Notes: generated from the letters alone by a model not told the origin. A stretch of 32,355 nucleotides of DNA from Treponema sp. (GCA_024687165.1 JAILEY010000029.1:1-32355); one strand, 5' to 3'; shown: positions 1 to 7,933, counted from the stretch's first letter. Program-made: numbers and translations.

Positions 1-357
1 AAATTTTTCCAGATTGAATGGTATTATGATTCAAAAGGAATCAGCCAGCCTTATGATTATTACGAATCCTGTGATTTAATCCAGAAACGTAAATTTTTGA
101 TGCTTTGTCAGAGAATGGGCGATTTTGGAAAAATCAATGACATCACTAAATTCAGGAACGAAGGAGATGGCATTTATGCCTTCAAGCCTCAGCCTGATAG
201 ATATCTTGCTTTCTTCAAAAAAGGCAACAAAATTATCGTAACAAATGCTTACAGAAAATCTGGCGATAAAATGCCTAAAAGTGAAAAGAATCTTGCCGTG
301 AAAAACATGGAAGATTATCTATCCCGTAATCCAGACATAGAGGAGGAATCAAAATGA
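1..357 (+). CDS. RelE/HigB-like toxin (Gp49 family), 5' end cut by window
   Basis: The frame is open from the first base, so the gene starts to the left of the window and at least 118 codons are visible. The pattern fits the phage Gp49/HigB branch of the RelE/ParE toxins: a central region with MGDFGKINDITKFRNEGDGIYAFK, followed by YLAFFKKGNKIIVTNAYRKSG and a C-terminal helix rich in K, A and Y. These family members are usually ribosome-dependent mRNA interferases. A TTG at 97 could be taken as a start, but the protein clearly continues upstream and that would cut the fold. The stop overlaps the start of the next gene by 4 bases (ATGA), the usual toxin-first arrangement of HigBA-type pairs. 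Family assignment is by motif reading only, and toxicity is inferred. Confidence 0.75.
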   Translation, partial: KFFQIEWYYDSKGISQPYDYYESCDLIQKRKFLMLCQRMGDFGKINDITKFRNEGDGIYAFKPQPDRYLAFFKKGNKIIVTNAYRKSGDKMPKSEKNLAVKNMEDYLSRNPDIEEESK

Positions 358-635
358 CCACTTTTGAAAAGTTTTTTGCTGAAAACCCGGAGCAGAAAGA
401 AATCTATGATAAAGAATACAGTGATTTTCTCCTTTCGGAGTTCATGCTTGAACAGATGGAAGCGCAGCATATTTCCGTGCGCGAGCTTGCAAAGAAGGCT
501 GATGTCTCTCCGACCGTAATCCAGAAGCTCCGCTCAAAAGACTCTCAGAAAGTGAACCTTACGACTTTTACTTCTGTTCTTCGCTGTCTTGGCTATCAGA
601 TTAAGCTTGAAAAAATGCCTGTTGTAAGAACATAA
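354..635 (+). CDS. XRE-family HTH antitoxin of the toxin-antitoxin pair
   Basis: This 93-residue protein has a helix-turn-helix at about residues 39-62 (ISVRELAKKADVSPTVIQKL), followed by a segment (TFTSVLRCLGYQIKLEK) typical of HigA/XRE antitoxins. Its ATG overlaps the stop of the upstream toxin-like gene, so the two are translationally coupled. GAGGAATCAAA just upstream supplies the ribosome binding site. Antitoxins of this class neutralise the partner toxin and usually repress the shared promoter, which here lies outside the window. The N-terminal 30 residues are acidic and may contact the toxin. The HTH call is firm; pairing with the toxin rests on overlap and family logic. Confidence 0.8.
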   Translation: MTTFEKFFAENPEQKEIYDKEYSDFLLSEFMLEQMEAQHISVRELAKKADVSPTVIQKLRSKDSQKVNLTTFTSVLRCLGYQIKLEKMPVVRT

Positions 636-649
636 AAGGGCTGAAAAAC

Positions 650-677
650 TCCCCGATTAGATTTCTCTGACCGGGGA
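650..677 (+). terminator. Weak inverted repeat after the antitoxin gene
   Basis: A 6-bp inverted repeat, TCCCCG at 650-655 and CGGGGA at 672-677, with a 16-nt loop, lies 14 bases after the antitoxin stop. No T tract follows, so it is at best a weak terminator or mRNA-stabilising hairpin. Confidence 0.25.
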
Positions 678-756
678 TGAATTTGAAAATTTTATCGACT
701 CATCAACTTTACAATTTCTAAAAACTAAAGTGAAAATAAAATCAGGGCGACTTTGC

Positions 757-969
757 TTACTCATTGCATTTTTCCCATTCTGATTTCGTGATTTGATTTT
801 TGTTGCCGTCATTGTCTACAACATAATATTCATCATTCACAATTTCGCTTCCTTCATTCAGAATGTTCCCGCCGATTTTATTTGAATACATAACAAAATA
901 AGGAATTGAAAAGAAAGATGCAAAAATTAAAATTGCGCACAAAATATTGATTTTAATTTCCAGTTTCAT
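757..969 (-). CDS. Small single-pass membrane protein, unknown function
   Basis: The 70-residue product has a basic N-terminus and one hydrophobic segment (about residues 8-29, INILCAILIFASFFSIPYFV), then a polar acidic tail containing DEYYVVDNDGNK. The segment could be a signal anchor. The upstream sequence CTACAGGTAAAATATG gives a modest ribosome binding site. The gene is last in a minus-strand run after the SH3-like and DUF4846 genes, 35 bases after the latter, so it is probably co-transcribed with them. I do not recognise a family. A short envelope protein encoded beside two exported proteins is plausible. Confidence 0.5.
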   Translation of the reverse strand: MKLEIKINILCAILIFASFFSIPYFVMYSNKIGGNILNEGSEIVNDEYYVVDNDGNKNQITKSEWEKCNE

Positions 970-1004
970 ATTTTACCTGTAGAGATGTTTTAAGAAATAC
1001 AAAA

Positions 1005-1801
1005 TTAAAATTCCATCAGGCTGCCTTTGTCAAAGGTCCATTCAGGAGTTTCCAGAATTTTATCTTCAACATAGTACCAGGGATTTATATTTTCATAACT
1101 TTTTAAAATATGAAATTCCTGTGACGGCATATAACTTTGTCCGAGCAGCATTATTTTTTTCCCTGTTTTTTTATCAATTGCAACATCAAGTACAAGCACT
1201 ACATGACCTGGAGTTCCGCCGTAAATAAAAAAATCTCCAGGCATAATTTTTTCTATTGATTTTGCTTTTGATTCTTTTGAAAGGGAATAAGTTCCCGCAT
1301 AGCAGTAAATGAATTTTAAATATTCATCAAATACATCTCGTGAGGACCCTTGTTTATATCCTGATTTCCATGTCACGTTATTTCCTGAAATAAGTACTCT
1401 TTCTCCGTTTATGTAACGTTCAAAAGGAATAAGCGTGCCGTTTGTAATGTGAAATTTTATCTGTGAATATTTTTTGTTTTGATATAAATACTCTGCGCGC
1501 AGTTTTATTACAGCATCAGCGCATTGAATCAAATCTGATTTTAAAAGTGGAAAATCAAAAACTGAAATATGCACTTTGTTTATTTTTTTTTTCCGTTATA
1601 CAACAAAACAGGTGTTCCGAATTTTTTTAGCGGATGATTTCTCAAATACTCTGCAAAAGAATTTTCTTCTGTATAAATTCTTTCGTACCCATCAGGAAGC
1701 GTAAATCTTTCAACTATAGATTTTCCCTCTTTGTTGATGGTTTGAGCATTTAAATATGCTGTGAAAGTAATTGCTGTTATAAATACTATCAGTTTTTTCA
1801 T
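1005..1801 (-). pseudogene. DUF4846 exported protein, split by a frameshift in a 10-A tract
   Basis: Two reading frames together make one DUF4846 protein. The first part (1580-1801, 73 aa) carries a signal peptide (MKKLIVFITAITFTAYLNA) and the family's N-terminal pattern FTLPDGYERI...NSFAEYLRNHPLK...VLLYNGKK. It stops in a run of ten A (coding strand; T at 1583-1592). The second part (1005-1574, 189 aa) continues with the family's remaining blocks: DLIQCADAVIKLRAEYLY, GDFFIYGGTPGHVVLVLDVA, LLGQSYMPSQEFHIL and PWYYVE...TPEWTF. An eleventh A would read GKKK-INKVHISVFDF and join both halves exactly. The start overlaps the SH3-like gene by 4 bases. It may be a real pseudogene, a slippage-controlled gene or a read error. 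The molecular role of DUF4846 is unknown. Confidence 0.8.
1583..1592. repeat. Ten-base T/A homopolymer at the DUF4846 frameshift
   Basis: T(10) on the plus strand encodes AAA codons on the minus strand and ends directly in TAA. The length is one base short of joining the two halves of the DUF4846 gene, so slippage of a single unit would switch the reading frame. Confidence 0.85.
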
Positions 1802-2652
1802 TTTGTTTCATCATTATTATTAAATTGATAAAATTTCAATCCTGTGGTTTCAAGTGATTTTTTTAATTCCTGTAAATCTTCTTGAATTGTATTTTCAGGA
1901 TATTCTTTTACATAACCGCCGAAAATCCAGACGTAATGAATATCTCCTTCATTTCTGTCTAAAGGATCATGCTCCTGCTGCTGAATGTAATACCATGGTG
2001 CGGTGATTCCTTCGATTGTTTCTGTGCTGACTGTTTTTGCAACAGGAGTTACAGTCATTCCTTTAAAAACAATTTTTCTTTTATCTTCAACCCAGCCGCC
2101 GCATTTAAAATCGCATCCTTTGATTTCTACGACTTTAGATTTTAGTGAAGGTTTGTCACGCATCTTTAAATTTTCTGTTACGTACAGTTCGCCTGTAATT
2201 TTGTAAACATTTGTTCCGTTGATTTGTGTAATCATGTTTGCAGGAATTTTTCTTACAGTATAAAAATAAGATTTGTCTTCAAGATTAAATAAACAGCCGA
2301 TGTATGTTCCGTTATTTTTATCCGGCAGAAATTTATATTTTGAATTGAAGTTTAACGAGCCGTTGTTATCTGTAACGATTAAATTATCTGCCCATTCGCT
2401 GCCAGTTACGTTTGAAAAAGTTATGACTCCATTTTGAATTTTAAACCTTCCTTCAATATGATAACCATCACCGCCGCGTGTCCTGAATTCTGAAACAAAT
2501 GTGTTATCGTTATTGCATTTTAAATATTCGCCGAAAGCATTTTGTTTTACCAGAATGTCTTTTATTTTTTTATCAGAAAAGTTATAGGATTGTGAAAAAG
2601 CATTTGAAAGAATCAACAATGCAAATAAAATATAAAAAAGTTTTTTCATCAT
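1798..2652 (-). CDS. Secreted protein with bacterial SH3-like segment
   Basis: The 284-residue product begins with a Sec signal peptide (MMKKLFYILFALLILSNAFSQS). Residues ~155-175 (GELYVTENLKMRDKPSLKSK) carry the start pattern of an SH3b domain, a fold often used in cell-wall or periplasmic binding. A C-terminal part follows with paired cysteines (GCDFKCGG) and a PWYYIQQQE...YVWIFGGYV stretch typical of SH3b proteins in treponemes. Two ATGs are adjacent; GGAG lies better for the second (2649), so the true start may be one codon later. The stop overlaps the DUF4846 start, giving a tight operon of exported proteins. Ligand and function are unknown. Confidence 0.65.
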   Translation of the reverse strand: MMKKLFYILFALLILSNAFSQSYNFSDKKIKDILVKQNAFGEYLKCNNDNTFVSEFRTRGGDGYHIEGRFKIQNGVITFSNVTGSEWADNLIVTDNNGSLNFNSKYKFLPDKNNGTYIGCLFNLEDKSYFYTVRKIPANMITQINGTNVYKITGELYVTENLKMRDKPSLKSKVVEIKGCDFKCGGWVEDKRKIVFKGMTVTPVAKTVSTETIEGITAPWYYIQQQEHDPLDRNEGDIHYVWIFGGYVKEYPENTIQEDLQELKKSLETTGLKFYQFNNNDETK

Positions 2653-2850
2653 CTTTCTCCAGAAGTTCTAGCGTTCAACTTATGCTTTTATAATGGAAGA
2701 TTATATAAAAAGTTACTTAAAAAATCAGTAGGGCAGAAAATATGTTTTTCTGAATGTTCCGCCACTTGGAGTTGATTTTTGTATGTCTAACTTTAAAACT
2801 TATGGTTATAAACTATAAAAAAAAGAATTAATTTTTTTTATGAAAACATA

Positions 2851-2879
2851 TTTACATAATCGATAATATATTTTATAAA
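2851..2879 (+). promoter_or_regulatory. Sigma70-type promoter of the decarboxylase gene
   Basis: TTTACA at 2851-2856 and TATAAA at 2874-2879 are separated by 17 bases, the ideal spacing. Transcription should start near 2886, leaving a leader of about 90 nt before the ATG at 2976. Confidence 0.6.
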
Positions 2880-2885
2880 AGAACT

Positions 2886-2975
2886 TACCGTGTATGAACC
2901 AGCCCTGATGGGACGATGTCGCTGCGTGGGCAGTCTCCGTATGGAATGCTGCATTAATTTCCGTTGGTGTCGTAT
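2886..2975 (+). promoter_or_regulatory. GC-rich structured leader of the decarboxylase mRNA (candidate cis-regulator)
   Basis: This leader is clearly richer in G and C than the AT-rich DNA on either side. It holds several possible short stems: CCC-TGAT-GGG (2903-2912), GAC-GAT-GTC (2912-2920), CTGC-GTGG-GCAG (2922-2933), GGGAC with GTCTC (2910-2914 with 2933-2937) and AATG-CTG-CATT (2945-2955). ACCA (2898-2901) could also pair with TGGT (2965-2968) just upstream of the start, covering the only Shine-Dalgarno-like bases. Several of these are mutually exclusive, which would suit a switch. I could not match it to a known riboswitch class by eye. Confidence 0.4.
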
Positions 2976-4142
2976 ATGTTCAATCGCGAAGATTATGTGT
3001 CAGACAAAGACTGGCAGAAATTTCTTTCATTTTCTAAAGATCTTGAAACTCCAAACATCGTTGTAAATCTTCACACAATCAAACAGAATTTTATCCGTTT
3101 GAAGGATTCGTTTCCTTATGCACGAATTTATTATGCAATCAAGGCAAATCCTGGAGATCCTGTTCTTAAGATGCTTGCAGAAATGGGCAGCTGTTTTGAT
3201 ATTGCAAGCCGTTATGAGCTGGATAAAATTTTAAAATTCGATGTAAGTCCTGACAGACTTTCTTATGGAAACACAATCAAAAAGGCAAAGGACATTGCAT
3301 ACTTTTATGAAAAAGGCGTGCGAATGTTTGCAACAGACAGCAAGGAAGATCTGAAAAATATTGCAAAGTATGCACCTGGCAGTCGTGTTTATGTCCGTAT
3401 TCTTATTGAAACTTCCGCAACTGCAGACTGGCCTTTGAGCAGAAAATTCGGATGTCACCCGGATATGGCTTATGATCTTATTGTTATGGCAAAGGATCTT
3501 GGACTTACACCTTTTGGAATCAGCTTTCATGTTGGAAGTCAGCAGCGTGATATTGGTGTATGGAATGATGCAATTGCAAAGACAAAATATCTTTTTAATT
3601 CTCTTGAAGAAGAAGAGGGTATTCGCCTCAGCATGATTGATATGGGCGGAGGTTTCCCTGCAAGTTACATGGAGCCTACAAATAATCTTTCTGAATATGC
3701 TCATGAAATTACCCGTTACCTTGAAGAAGACTTTGGTGAGGATATGCCGGAGATCATTCTTGAACCGGGCCGTTCTCTTGTTGGAGACAGCGGAATCCTT
3801 ACTTCAGAAGTAGTTCTGATCAGCCGTAAAAATAATACTGCTCTTGCACGCTGGGTTTATCAGGATGCGGGAAAATTTAACGGGCTTGTAGAAACTCTTG
3901 ATGAAGCAATTAAATATCCGGTTATTACAGAAAAAGACGGCGGTAAAGAAACTGAAGTAATTCTTGCAGGTCCTACTTGTGACAGTATGGATATTATGTA
4001 CGAAAATATAAAATACAAACTTCCGGTTGATTTGAAAATCGGTGACAAAATCTACTGGCTTTCAACAGGCGCCTACACATCAACCTACGCTAGCGTAGAA
4101 TTCAACGGCTTCCCTCCGATTAAAACATACTACATGGAATAA
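2976..4142 (+). CDS. PLP-dependent ornithine decarboxylase-like enzyme (fold type III)
   Basis: The 388-residue protein matches the alanine-racemase-fold amino acid decarboxylases. Visible signatures are the PLP lysine in YYAIKANP (K56), HVGSQ (H185), the phosphate-binding GGGFP (224-228), EPGR (263-266) and GPTCDSMD with the inter-subunit cysteine C335. A C-terminal GAYTSTYASVEFNGFPP resembles eukaryotic-type ODC. The expected reaction is decarboxylation of ornithine to putrescine, feeding polyamine synthesis; lysine or another basic substrate cannot be excluded. The ATG at 2976 was preferred over TTG 2964 and GTG 2967 because the protein family starts near there. No strong ribosome binding site exists, only GGTG. 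It has its own promoter and is closed by a strong terminator, so it is monocistronic. Confidence 0.85.
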   Translation: MFNREDYVSDKDWQKFLSFSKDLETPNIVVNLHTIKQNFIRLKDSFPYARIYYAIKANPGDPVLKMLAEMGSCFDIASRYELDKILKFDVSPDRLSYGNTIKKAKDIAYFYEKGVRMFATDSKEDLKNIAKYAPGSRVYVRILIETSATADWPLSRKFGCHPDMAYDLIVMAKDLGLTPFGISFHVGSQQRDIGVWNDAIAKTKYLFNSLEEEEGIRLSMIDMGGGFPASYMEPTNNLSEYAHEITRYLEEDFGEDMPEIILEPGRSLVGDSGILTSEVVLISRKNNTALARWVYQDAGKFNGLVETLDEAIKYPVITEKDGGKETEVILAGPTCDSMDIMYENIKYKLPVDLKIGDKIYWLSTGAYTSTYASVEFNGFPPIKTYYME

Positions 4143-4162
4143 GCATAAAGGCCGCACCCATG

Positions 4163-4194
4163 CGCCGGTTCACAGGAACTGGCGTTTTTTTTTA
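4163..4194 (+). terminator. Strong intrinsic terminator of the decarboxylase gene
   Basis: CGCCGGTTC (4164-4172), loop ACAG, GAACTGGCG (4177-4185) form a 9-bp stem with one G-U pair, followed by nine T. It lies 21 bases after the stop codon. Confidence 0.92.
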
Positions 4195-4207
4195 TTTAAA
4201 AATCCTG

Positions 4208-4213
4208 TATACT
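4208..4213 (+). promoter_or_regulatory. Possible -10 box just before the first channel gene
   Basis: TATACT at 4208-4213 sits only 9 bases before the ATG at 4223, and the strong terminator lies directly upstream, so a promoter must be close. No convincing -35 is visible. If used, the mRNA leader would be about 3 nt. Confidence 0.35.
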
Positions 4214-4222
4214 GTTTGCAGA

Positions 4223-5332
4223 ATGAAAAGAAATAACAAAATCGGTTTTTGGAAAAAGTTTTCAAAAAGATTAAAGCTTACTCTTAAAAATCCATTCACA
4301 TATTTTTTCCTGCTGATTGTAATTCTTCTTGTTGCAGCAACCTTTGTTGTAAGAAATACGGAACCCTATCATCCGGAAGGGGAAGTAACTAACTGGAAGG
4401 ACGCAATCTGGCATTCTATTGTCGCTGTTGTTGCGGCTTACTACGATTATTACATGAAGACAGTTCCAGGACGACTTGCTTCTCTTGGTCTTCTTCTTCT
4501 TGGTATGGCTTTCTGGACGATTGTTATGGGTAAAATTACTGAAAGCATCATGTCTGTTCAGACAAAAAAAAATAAGGGGTTAAAAAAACTTAAGCGTATG
4601 AAAGGTCATTTTATTCTTTGCGGATGGCGTGAAGATTTTGAAGAAATTCTTGATTCAGTAATTAATTCAAATTTCGATATTACGCCTGATATGATTGTTC
4701 TTGTAAACAATGCTCCTGTTGAAGAAATGCGGCAGCTTATGGCGGACATAAGATTTAAAGAAGTTAAATACATCAACGGTGATTTTTCTGATGCAGAAGT
4801 TTTACAGCGAGCCCACATTCAGACTGCAAACCGTGTTCTTGTAATTTCAGATTATACAGGCGGTGCAACAGAAATGGAAATTGACAGCCGCACCGTTCTT
4901 TCAGTACTGACGATGAAAAATCTTAATCCAAAGATTTATGTTGCGGCAGAACTTCTCAGTGCAAAATTTCAGAATCAGCTTAAGATGGCAAATTGTGATG
5001 AAGTAATTCTTACGCAGGAATATCAGTACAGCCTTCTTGCAACAGCCTCAAGTGGTCAGGGCTACAGCAACGTAATTAAAGCTTTGATCAGCGATGATTC
5101 AGACAGTGGAATTATTATTGAAGACATTCCGAATAAATTTGGCGGAAATAAATATGAAGTTTTGTGCAAAGCATATGAGGCGGCAGAAAGATGCGGCGAC
5201 ATTCTTGTTGGGCTTTTGATTAAAATTGAAGAATCTGCTCAGCCTCTTTTAACTCCGCCTGCTGATTTTATAATTCCAAAGAAAGCTAAAGCAATTGTAA
5301 TTCGTGCAAAGGATGAAGCAGACGATGAGTAA
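4223..5332 (+). CDS. RCK/TrkA-N ion channel, paralogue 1, non-canonical pore
   Basis: This 369-residue membrane protein has TM1 at about residues 25-43, a pore helix and loop at 57-84, TM2 at 85-105, and cytosolic RCK (TrkA-N-like) sequence from ~127 (KGHFILCGWREDFEEIL) to the end. The layout is that of two-TM potassium channels, but the usual TVGYGD filter is absent. The loop reads VVAAYYDYYMKTVPGR, aligned by the flanking DAIW and PGR. The CGW motif and long RCK region recall the CASTOR/POLLUX-type channel group. The ATG at 4223 was chosen because an upstream in-frame start would lie inside the preceding terminator. No ribosome binding site is present. It overlaps the second channel gene by 8 bases. 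Ion selectivity is unknown. Confidence 0.8.
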   Translation: MKRNNKIGFWKKFSKRLKLTLKNPFTYFFLLIVILLVAATFVVRNTEPYHPEGEVTNWKDAIWHSIVAVVAAYYDYYMKTVPGRLASLGLLLLGMAFWTIVMGKITESIMSVQTKKNKGLKKLKRMKGHFILCGWREDFEEILDSVINSNFDITPDMIVLVNNAPVEEMRQLMADIRFKEVKYINGDFSDAEVLQRAHIQTANRVLVISDYTGGATEMEIDSRTVLSVLTMKNLNPKIYVAAELLSAKFQNQLKMANCDEVILTQEYQYSLLATASSGQGYSNVIKALISDDSDSGIIIEDIPNKFGGNKYEVLCKAYEAAERCGDILVGLLIKIEESAQPLLTPPADFIIPKKAKAIVIRAKDEADDE

Positions 5333-6512
5333 AATCAACAGAAAAAAACGAAGAAATAAATCAAGATTCGTTAAATATGCAAGATACGTTTTAAGAAATC
5401 CTGTAACAATCGGATATATTGCTCTTGCTTTTTTTATTTATGCGGCTCTTGCTGTTGTTTATATGTTTGAGACAAAAACTGGAAGCGGAATTACAACAAA
5501 GTTCGATACGTTCTGGTTTATGTGTGTTGCAGTCTGTGCCGGATATTTTGAGTTCGTCTGTGAATCAATTCCAGGTCGTGCTGCGGCAATATCTTTGCTT
5601 ATAGTTGGAACAATGGTGTTTGGTTACATACGTGGTCAGGTTGCATCGATGTTTGTAGATCTTGCGGAAAAAAGAAATAAAGGATTAGGTAAATTGAAAA
5701 ACATGAAAGGTCATTTTGTTATTTGCGGATGGAGAAGGGGCTTTGAAAAAATTCTGGATGCTGTTCTTGTTTCAAATCCTGATATTACGCCGGATATGGT
5801 TGTTCTTGTTAATGAGGCTCCAGATCAGGTTGAAGCCTTAAGAATGGATGACAGATTTAAGGAAGTAAATTATGTTGCCGGAGATTTTACTGATGAATCT
5901 ACTTTGAAAAGGGCTCATATTCAGTCTGCTTCCCGTGCACTTGTAATCTGTGACCGTTCCAAAAAATATTCAAAGCTGGAAATTGACTCAAGAACAGTTC
6001 TTGCGGTTTTTACAATGGCAAATATCTGCCGCGGACTTTATATTGTTGCTGAACTTTTGAGCGGAAAATTTGAAAAACACCTTCGAATGGCACATTGTGA
6101 TGAAATCATTCTTACCCAGGATTATGAGCGCAGTCTTCTTGCAACGGCTTCAAATGGTGTTGGTTATTCAAGTGTTATCAGTTCCCTTATCAGTGATGAT
6201 TCTGACAGTGGTATTTTAATTTTTAATATTGAAAAAGATTTTTCAGGTAAGACTTTTGGTGATTTGAAAAAGTATGAAAGTGAGCATCATAAAGAAAAAG
6301 GTATTCTTGTTGGTGTTCTCTTAAATTCAGGAAACTTCCATAAAAGAAGGTCTGAAGCTTTAAGTGAAGCTCAGAAAAATCCTGATCTGTCAAAGGTTAT
6401 TGCAAATCTTCAGAAGGTAAAATTTCTTAAGAGCAATGAGCCTGTTCTTGCTCCAGACAGCAGCTTTGTGCTTCCTCCTCATTCAAAAGCAATTTTTGTA
6501 AGAGGAAAATAA
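5325..6512 (+). CDS. RCK/TrkA-N ion channel, paralogue 2, non-canonical pore
   Basis: The 395-residue product is a clear paralogue of the gene before it. TM1 is at 28-47, pore loop at 59-84 (CVAVCAGYFEFVCESIPGR), TM2 at 86-105, and RCK sequence from ~128 (KGHFVICGWRRGFEKIL). Shared blocks include the SNPDITPDMVVLVNEAP segment, LEIDSRTVLAV and SLISDDSDSGI. The start overlaps the previous gene by 8 bases and follows AAGGA, so translation is coupled. In-frame ATGs at 5304 and 5313 are less likely. An extra segment near residues 330-365 (HKRRSEALSEAQKNPD) is missing from paralogue 1. Equal order and coupling suggest a heteromeric channel. Like its partner it lacks the canonical potassium filter and has an acidic residue in the loop (E76). 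Confidence 0.8.
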   Translation: MSKINRKKRRNKSRFVKYARYVLRNPVTIGYIALAFFIYAALAVVYMFETKTGSGITTKFDTFWFMCVAVCAGYFEFVCESIPGRAAAISLLIVGTMVFGYIRGQVASMFVDLAEKRNKGLGKLKNMKGHFVICGWRRGFEKILDAVLVSNPDITPDMVVLVNEAPDQVEALRMDDRFKEVNYVAGDFTDESTLKRAHIQSASRALVICDRSKKYSKLEIDSRTVLAVFTMANICRGLYIVAELLSGKFEKHLRMAHCDEIILTQDYERSLLATASNGVGYSSVISSLISDDSDSGILIFNIEKDFSGKTFGDLKKYESEHHKEKGILVGVLLNSGNFHKRRSEALSEAQKNPDLSKVIANLQKVKFLKSNEPVLAPDSSFVLPPHSKAIFVRGK

Positions 6513-6517
6513 AAAAT

Positions 6518-6535
6518 TAAAATCTTTTGATTTTA
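6518..6535. terminator. AT-rich hairpin between convergent genes
   Basis: TAAAATC (6518-6524), loop TTTT, GATTTTA (6529-6535) form a perfect 7-bp stem between the convergent channel and pseudouridine synthase genes, overlapping the stop codon of the latter. It is AT-rich with a weak U tract, so termination is only plausible. Confidence 0.4.
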
Positions 6536-7453
6536 CAGAAACTGTGCGCTCAGAGGAGACTCTATTTTCATACGCTCACCGCTTACCGGGTGTGTAAATT
6601 CAAGTGTGTGCGCATGAAGCATGATTCTGCCTTTTACTGTTGAACCGTAAAGTTCATCCCCGCAGATCGGCAGTCCTTTTGAAGAGAGGTGAACTCTTAT
6701 CTGATGTGTTCTGCCTGTAAACAAAATGCATTCTACAAAAACTTTTTTTTCGTCTTCCTTTACGATTTTAAATTTTGTTTTTGCATTCTGACCTTTTGTT
6801 TCATCTTTTGTAATTCCCATTTTGCATGCTGAACTTTTTGAAGAGATTCTTGTAAGAAAATTTTCTACTGTGAATTCTTTCTGCTGCGGTTTTATTTTTA
6901 CTTCGCATACTGCACGGTAAATTTTATTTATTGTGTGTTGAGAAAATTGTTCGCTGAGGCTTTTGTTTGCTTCACGTTTTTTTGTAAAGAGAAGAACTCC
7001 GCTTGTTTCTTTGTCCAGACGGTGCATTATTCCTGCATACGGCGGATTTCTTAAAGAACGGTTTTTGTTCCACAGATATTCAACAACACATGAATGCATT
7101 GATTTTCTTTCTTTTACAAAAGTATCTTCTGTAGGAAGGTAAGCGGGTTTGTTTACAACGATTATGTATTCATCTTCAAAGAGTACATCTTTTTGAGTAA
7201 GCGTAAAGTCAATGTCGTCTGCAGACTTTTCAAAAAAAAGTTTTTCTTCCTGAATATCTGCAGAAACTGTAGAGCCGACTTTTAAATCGTAAGCAGGAAT
7301 GCGGCATTGTTTTGAATTAACGCTGACGCATCCTGCAAGAATAAGGCGCCTGATTTTTCCATTGGAAATTTCTTTTTCAACAACAAGAGGAATTTCTCTT
7401 CTTAAAAATGAGTCAAGTCTTTCCTGCTGCTGAACTTTCCACTGTTTAATCAT
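6533..7453 (-). CDS. RluA-family 23S rRNA pseudouridine synthase
   Basis: The 306-residue enzyme isomerises uridine to pseudouridine in structured RNA. An S4 RNA-binding domain spans about residues 10-70 (ERLDSFLRR...LILAGCVSVNSK). The catalytic domain begins near 90 with FEDEYIIVVNKPAYLPT and carries the signature HRLDKETSG with the catalytic aspartate D147. Later it has LFTGRTHQIRVHL and LHAHTLEFTHP, both family hallmarks. Length is normal for S4-containing RluA/RluD proteins. The exact target uridine (RluC- or RluD-like) cannot be read from the sequence. It begins 9 bases after ribH with no good ribosome binding site, so it is probably translated by coupling at the end of the riboflavin operon. 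Confidence 0.88.
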   Translation of the reverse strand: MIKQWKVQQQERLDSFLRREIPLVVEKEISNGKIRRLILAGCVSVNSKQCRIPAYDLKVGSTVSADIQEEKLFFEKSADDIDFTLTQKDVLFEDEYIIVVNKPAYLPTEDTFVKERKSMHSCVVEYLWNKNRSLRNPPYAGIMHRLDKETSGVLLFTKKREANKSLSEQFSQHTINKIYRAVCEVKIKPQQKEFTVENFLTRISSKSSACKMGITKDETKGQNAKTKFKIVKEDEKKVFVECILFTGRTHQIRVHLSSKGLPICGDELYGSTVKGRIMLHAHTLEFTHPVSGERMKIESPLSAQFL

Positions 7454-7462
7454 GGCGTTTAA

Positions 7463-7933
7463 TTATTTTATTTCCTTCATCAGGTTGATCATTTCAAGTG
7501 CACCAAGAGCACAGTCATAACCTTTGTTTCCTGCTTTTGTTCCTGCTCTTTCCATTGCCTGCTGGATTGTATCTGTTGTAAGAATACCAAACATAACAGG
7601 AAGTCCAGTCTGCAGAGAAACTGTTGCGATTCCTTTTGAAACTTCTGCACATACATAATCGTAGTGGCTTGTTGCACCGCGAATTACAGCACCTACACAG
7701 ATAATTGCATCATACTTTCCGCTTTCTGCAAGTTTTTTTGCAGCTACAGGAATTTCAAATGCTCCAGGAACCCATGCAAGAGTGATGTCATCTTCACAAA
7801 CGTCGTGTCGCAAAAGTCCGTCACGTGCTCCTTCAATCAGCTTTGATACGATGAATTCATTGAAACGTGATGCAACGATTGCAACTTTTACGTTTCCCTT
7901 TGCGGCTGTAAGTTTTCCTTCAATAATTTTCAT
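7463..7933 (-). CDS. ribH: 6,7-dimethyl-8-ribityllumazine synthase
   Basis: The 156-residue protein condenses 5-amino-6-ribitylaminouracil with 3,4-dihydroxy-2-butanone 4-phosphate, the penultimate riboflavin step. Family blocks are all present: [16 protein letters not shown] near the N-terminus, [29 protein letters not shown] with the catalytic histidine H90, and [15 protein letters not shown] ending in [15 protein letters not shown]. The length is typical for the icosahedral-type enzyme. AGGAG lies 7 bases before the ATG. It follows ribBA by 43 bases in the same direction. Confidence 0.96.
   Translation of the reverse strand: MKIIEGKLTAAKGNVKVAIVASRFNEFIVSKLIEGARDGLLRHDVCEDDITLAWVPGAFEIPVAAKKLAESGKYDAIICVGAVIRGATSHYDYVCAEVSKGIATVSLQTGLPVMFGILTTDTIQQAMERAGTKAGNKGYDCALGALEMINLMKEIK

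Noticed and set aside
2897-2925. CTGATG-containing leader as a hammerhead ribozyme or TPP riboswitch
   Set aside because: The hammerhead core needs CUGAUGA plus GAAA in the right order, and the TPP consensus words are missing.
4160-4222. Earlier in-frame start for the first channel gene
   Set aside because: It would begin inside the terminator stem of the preceding gene and add a sequence unlike the family N-terminus.
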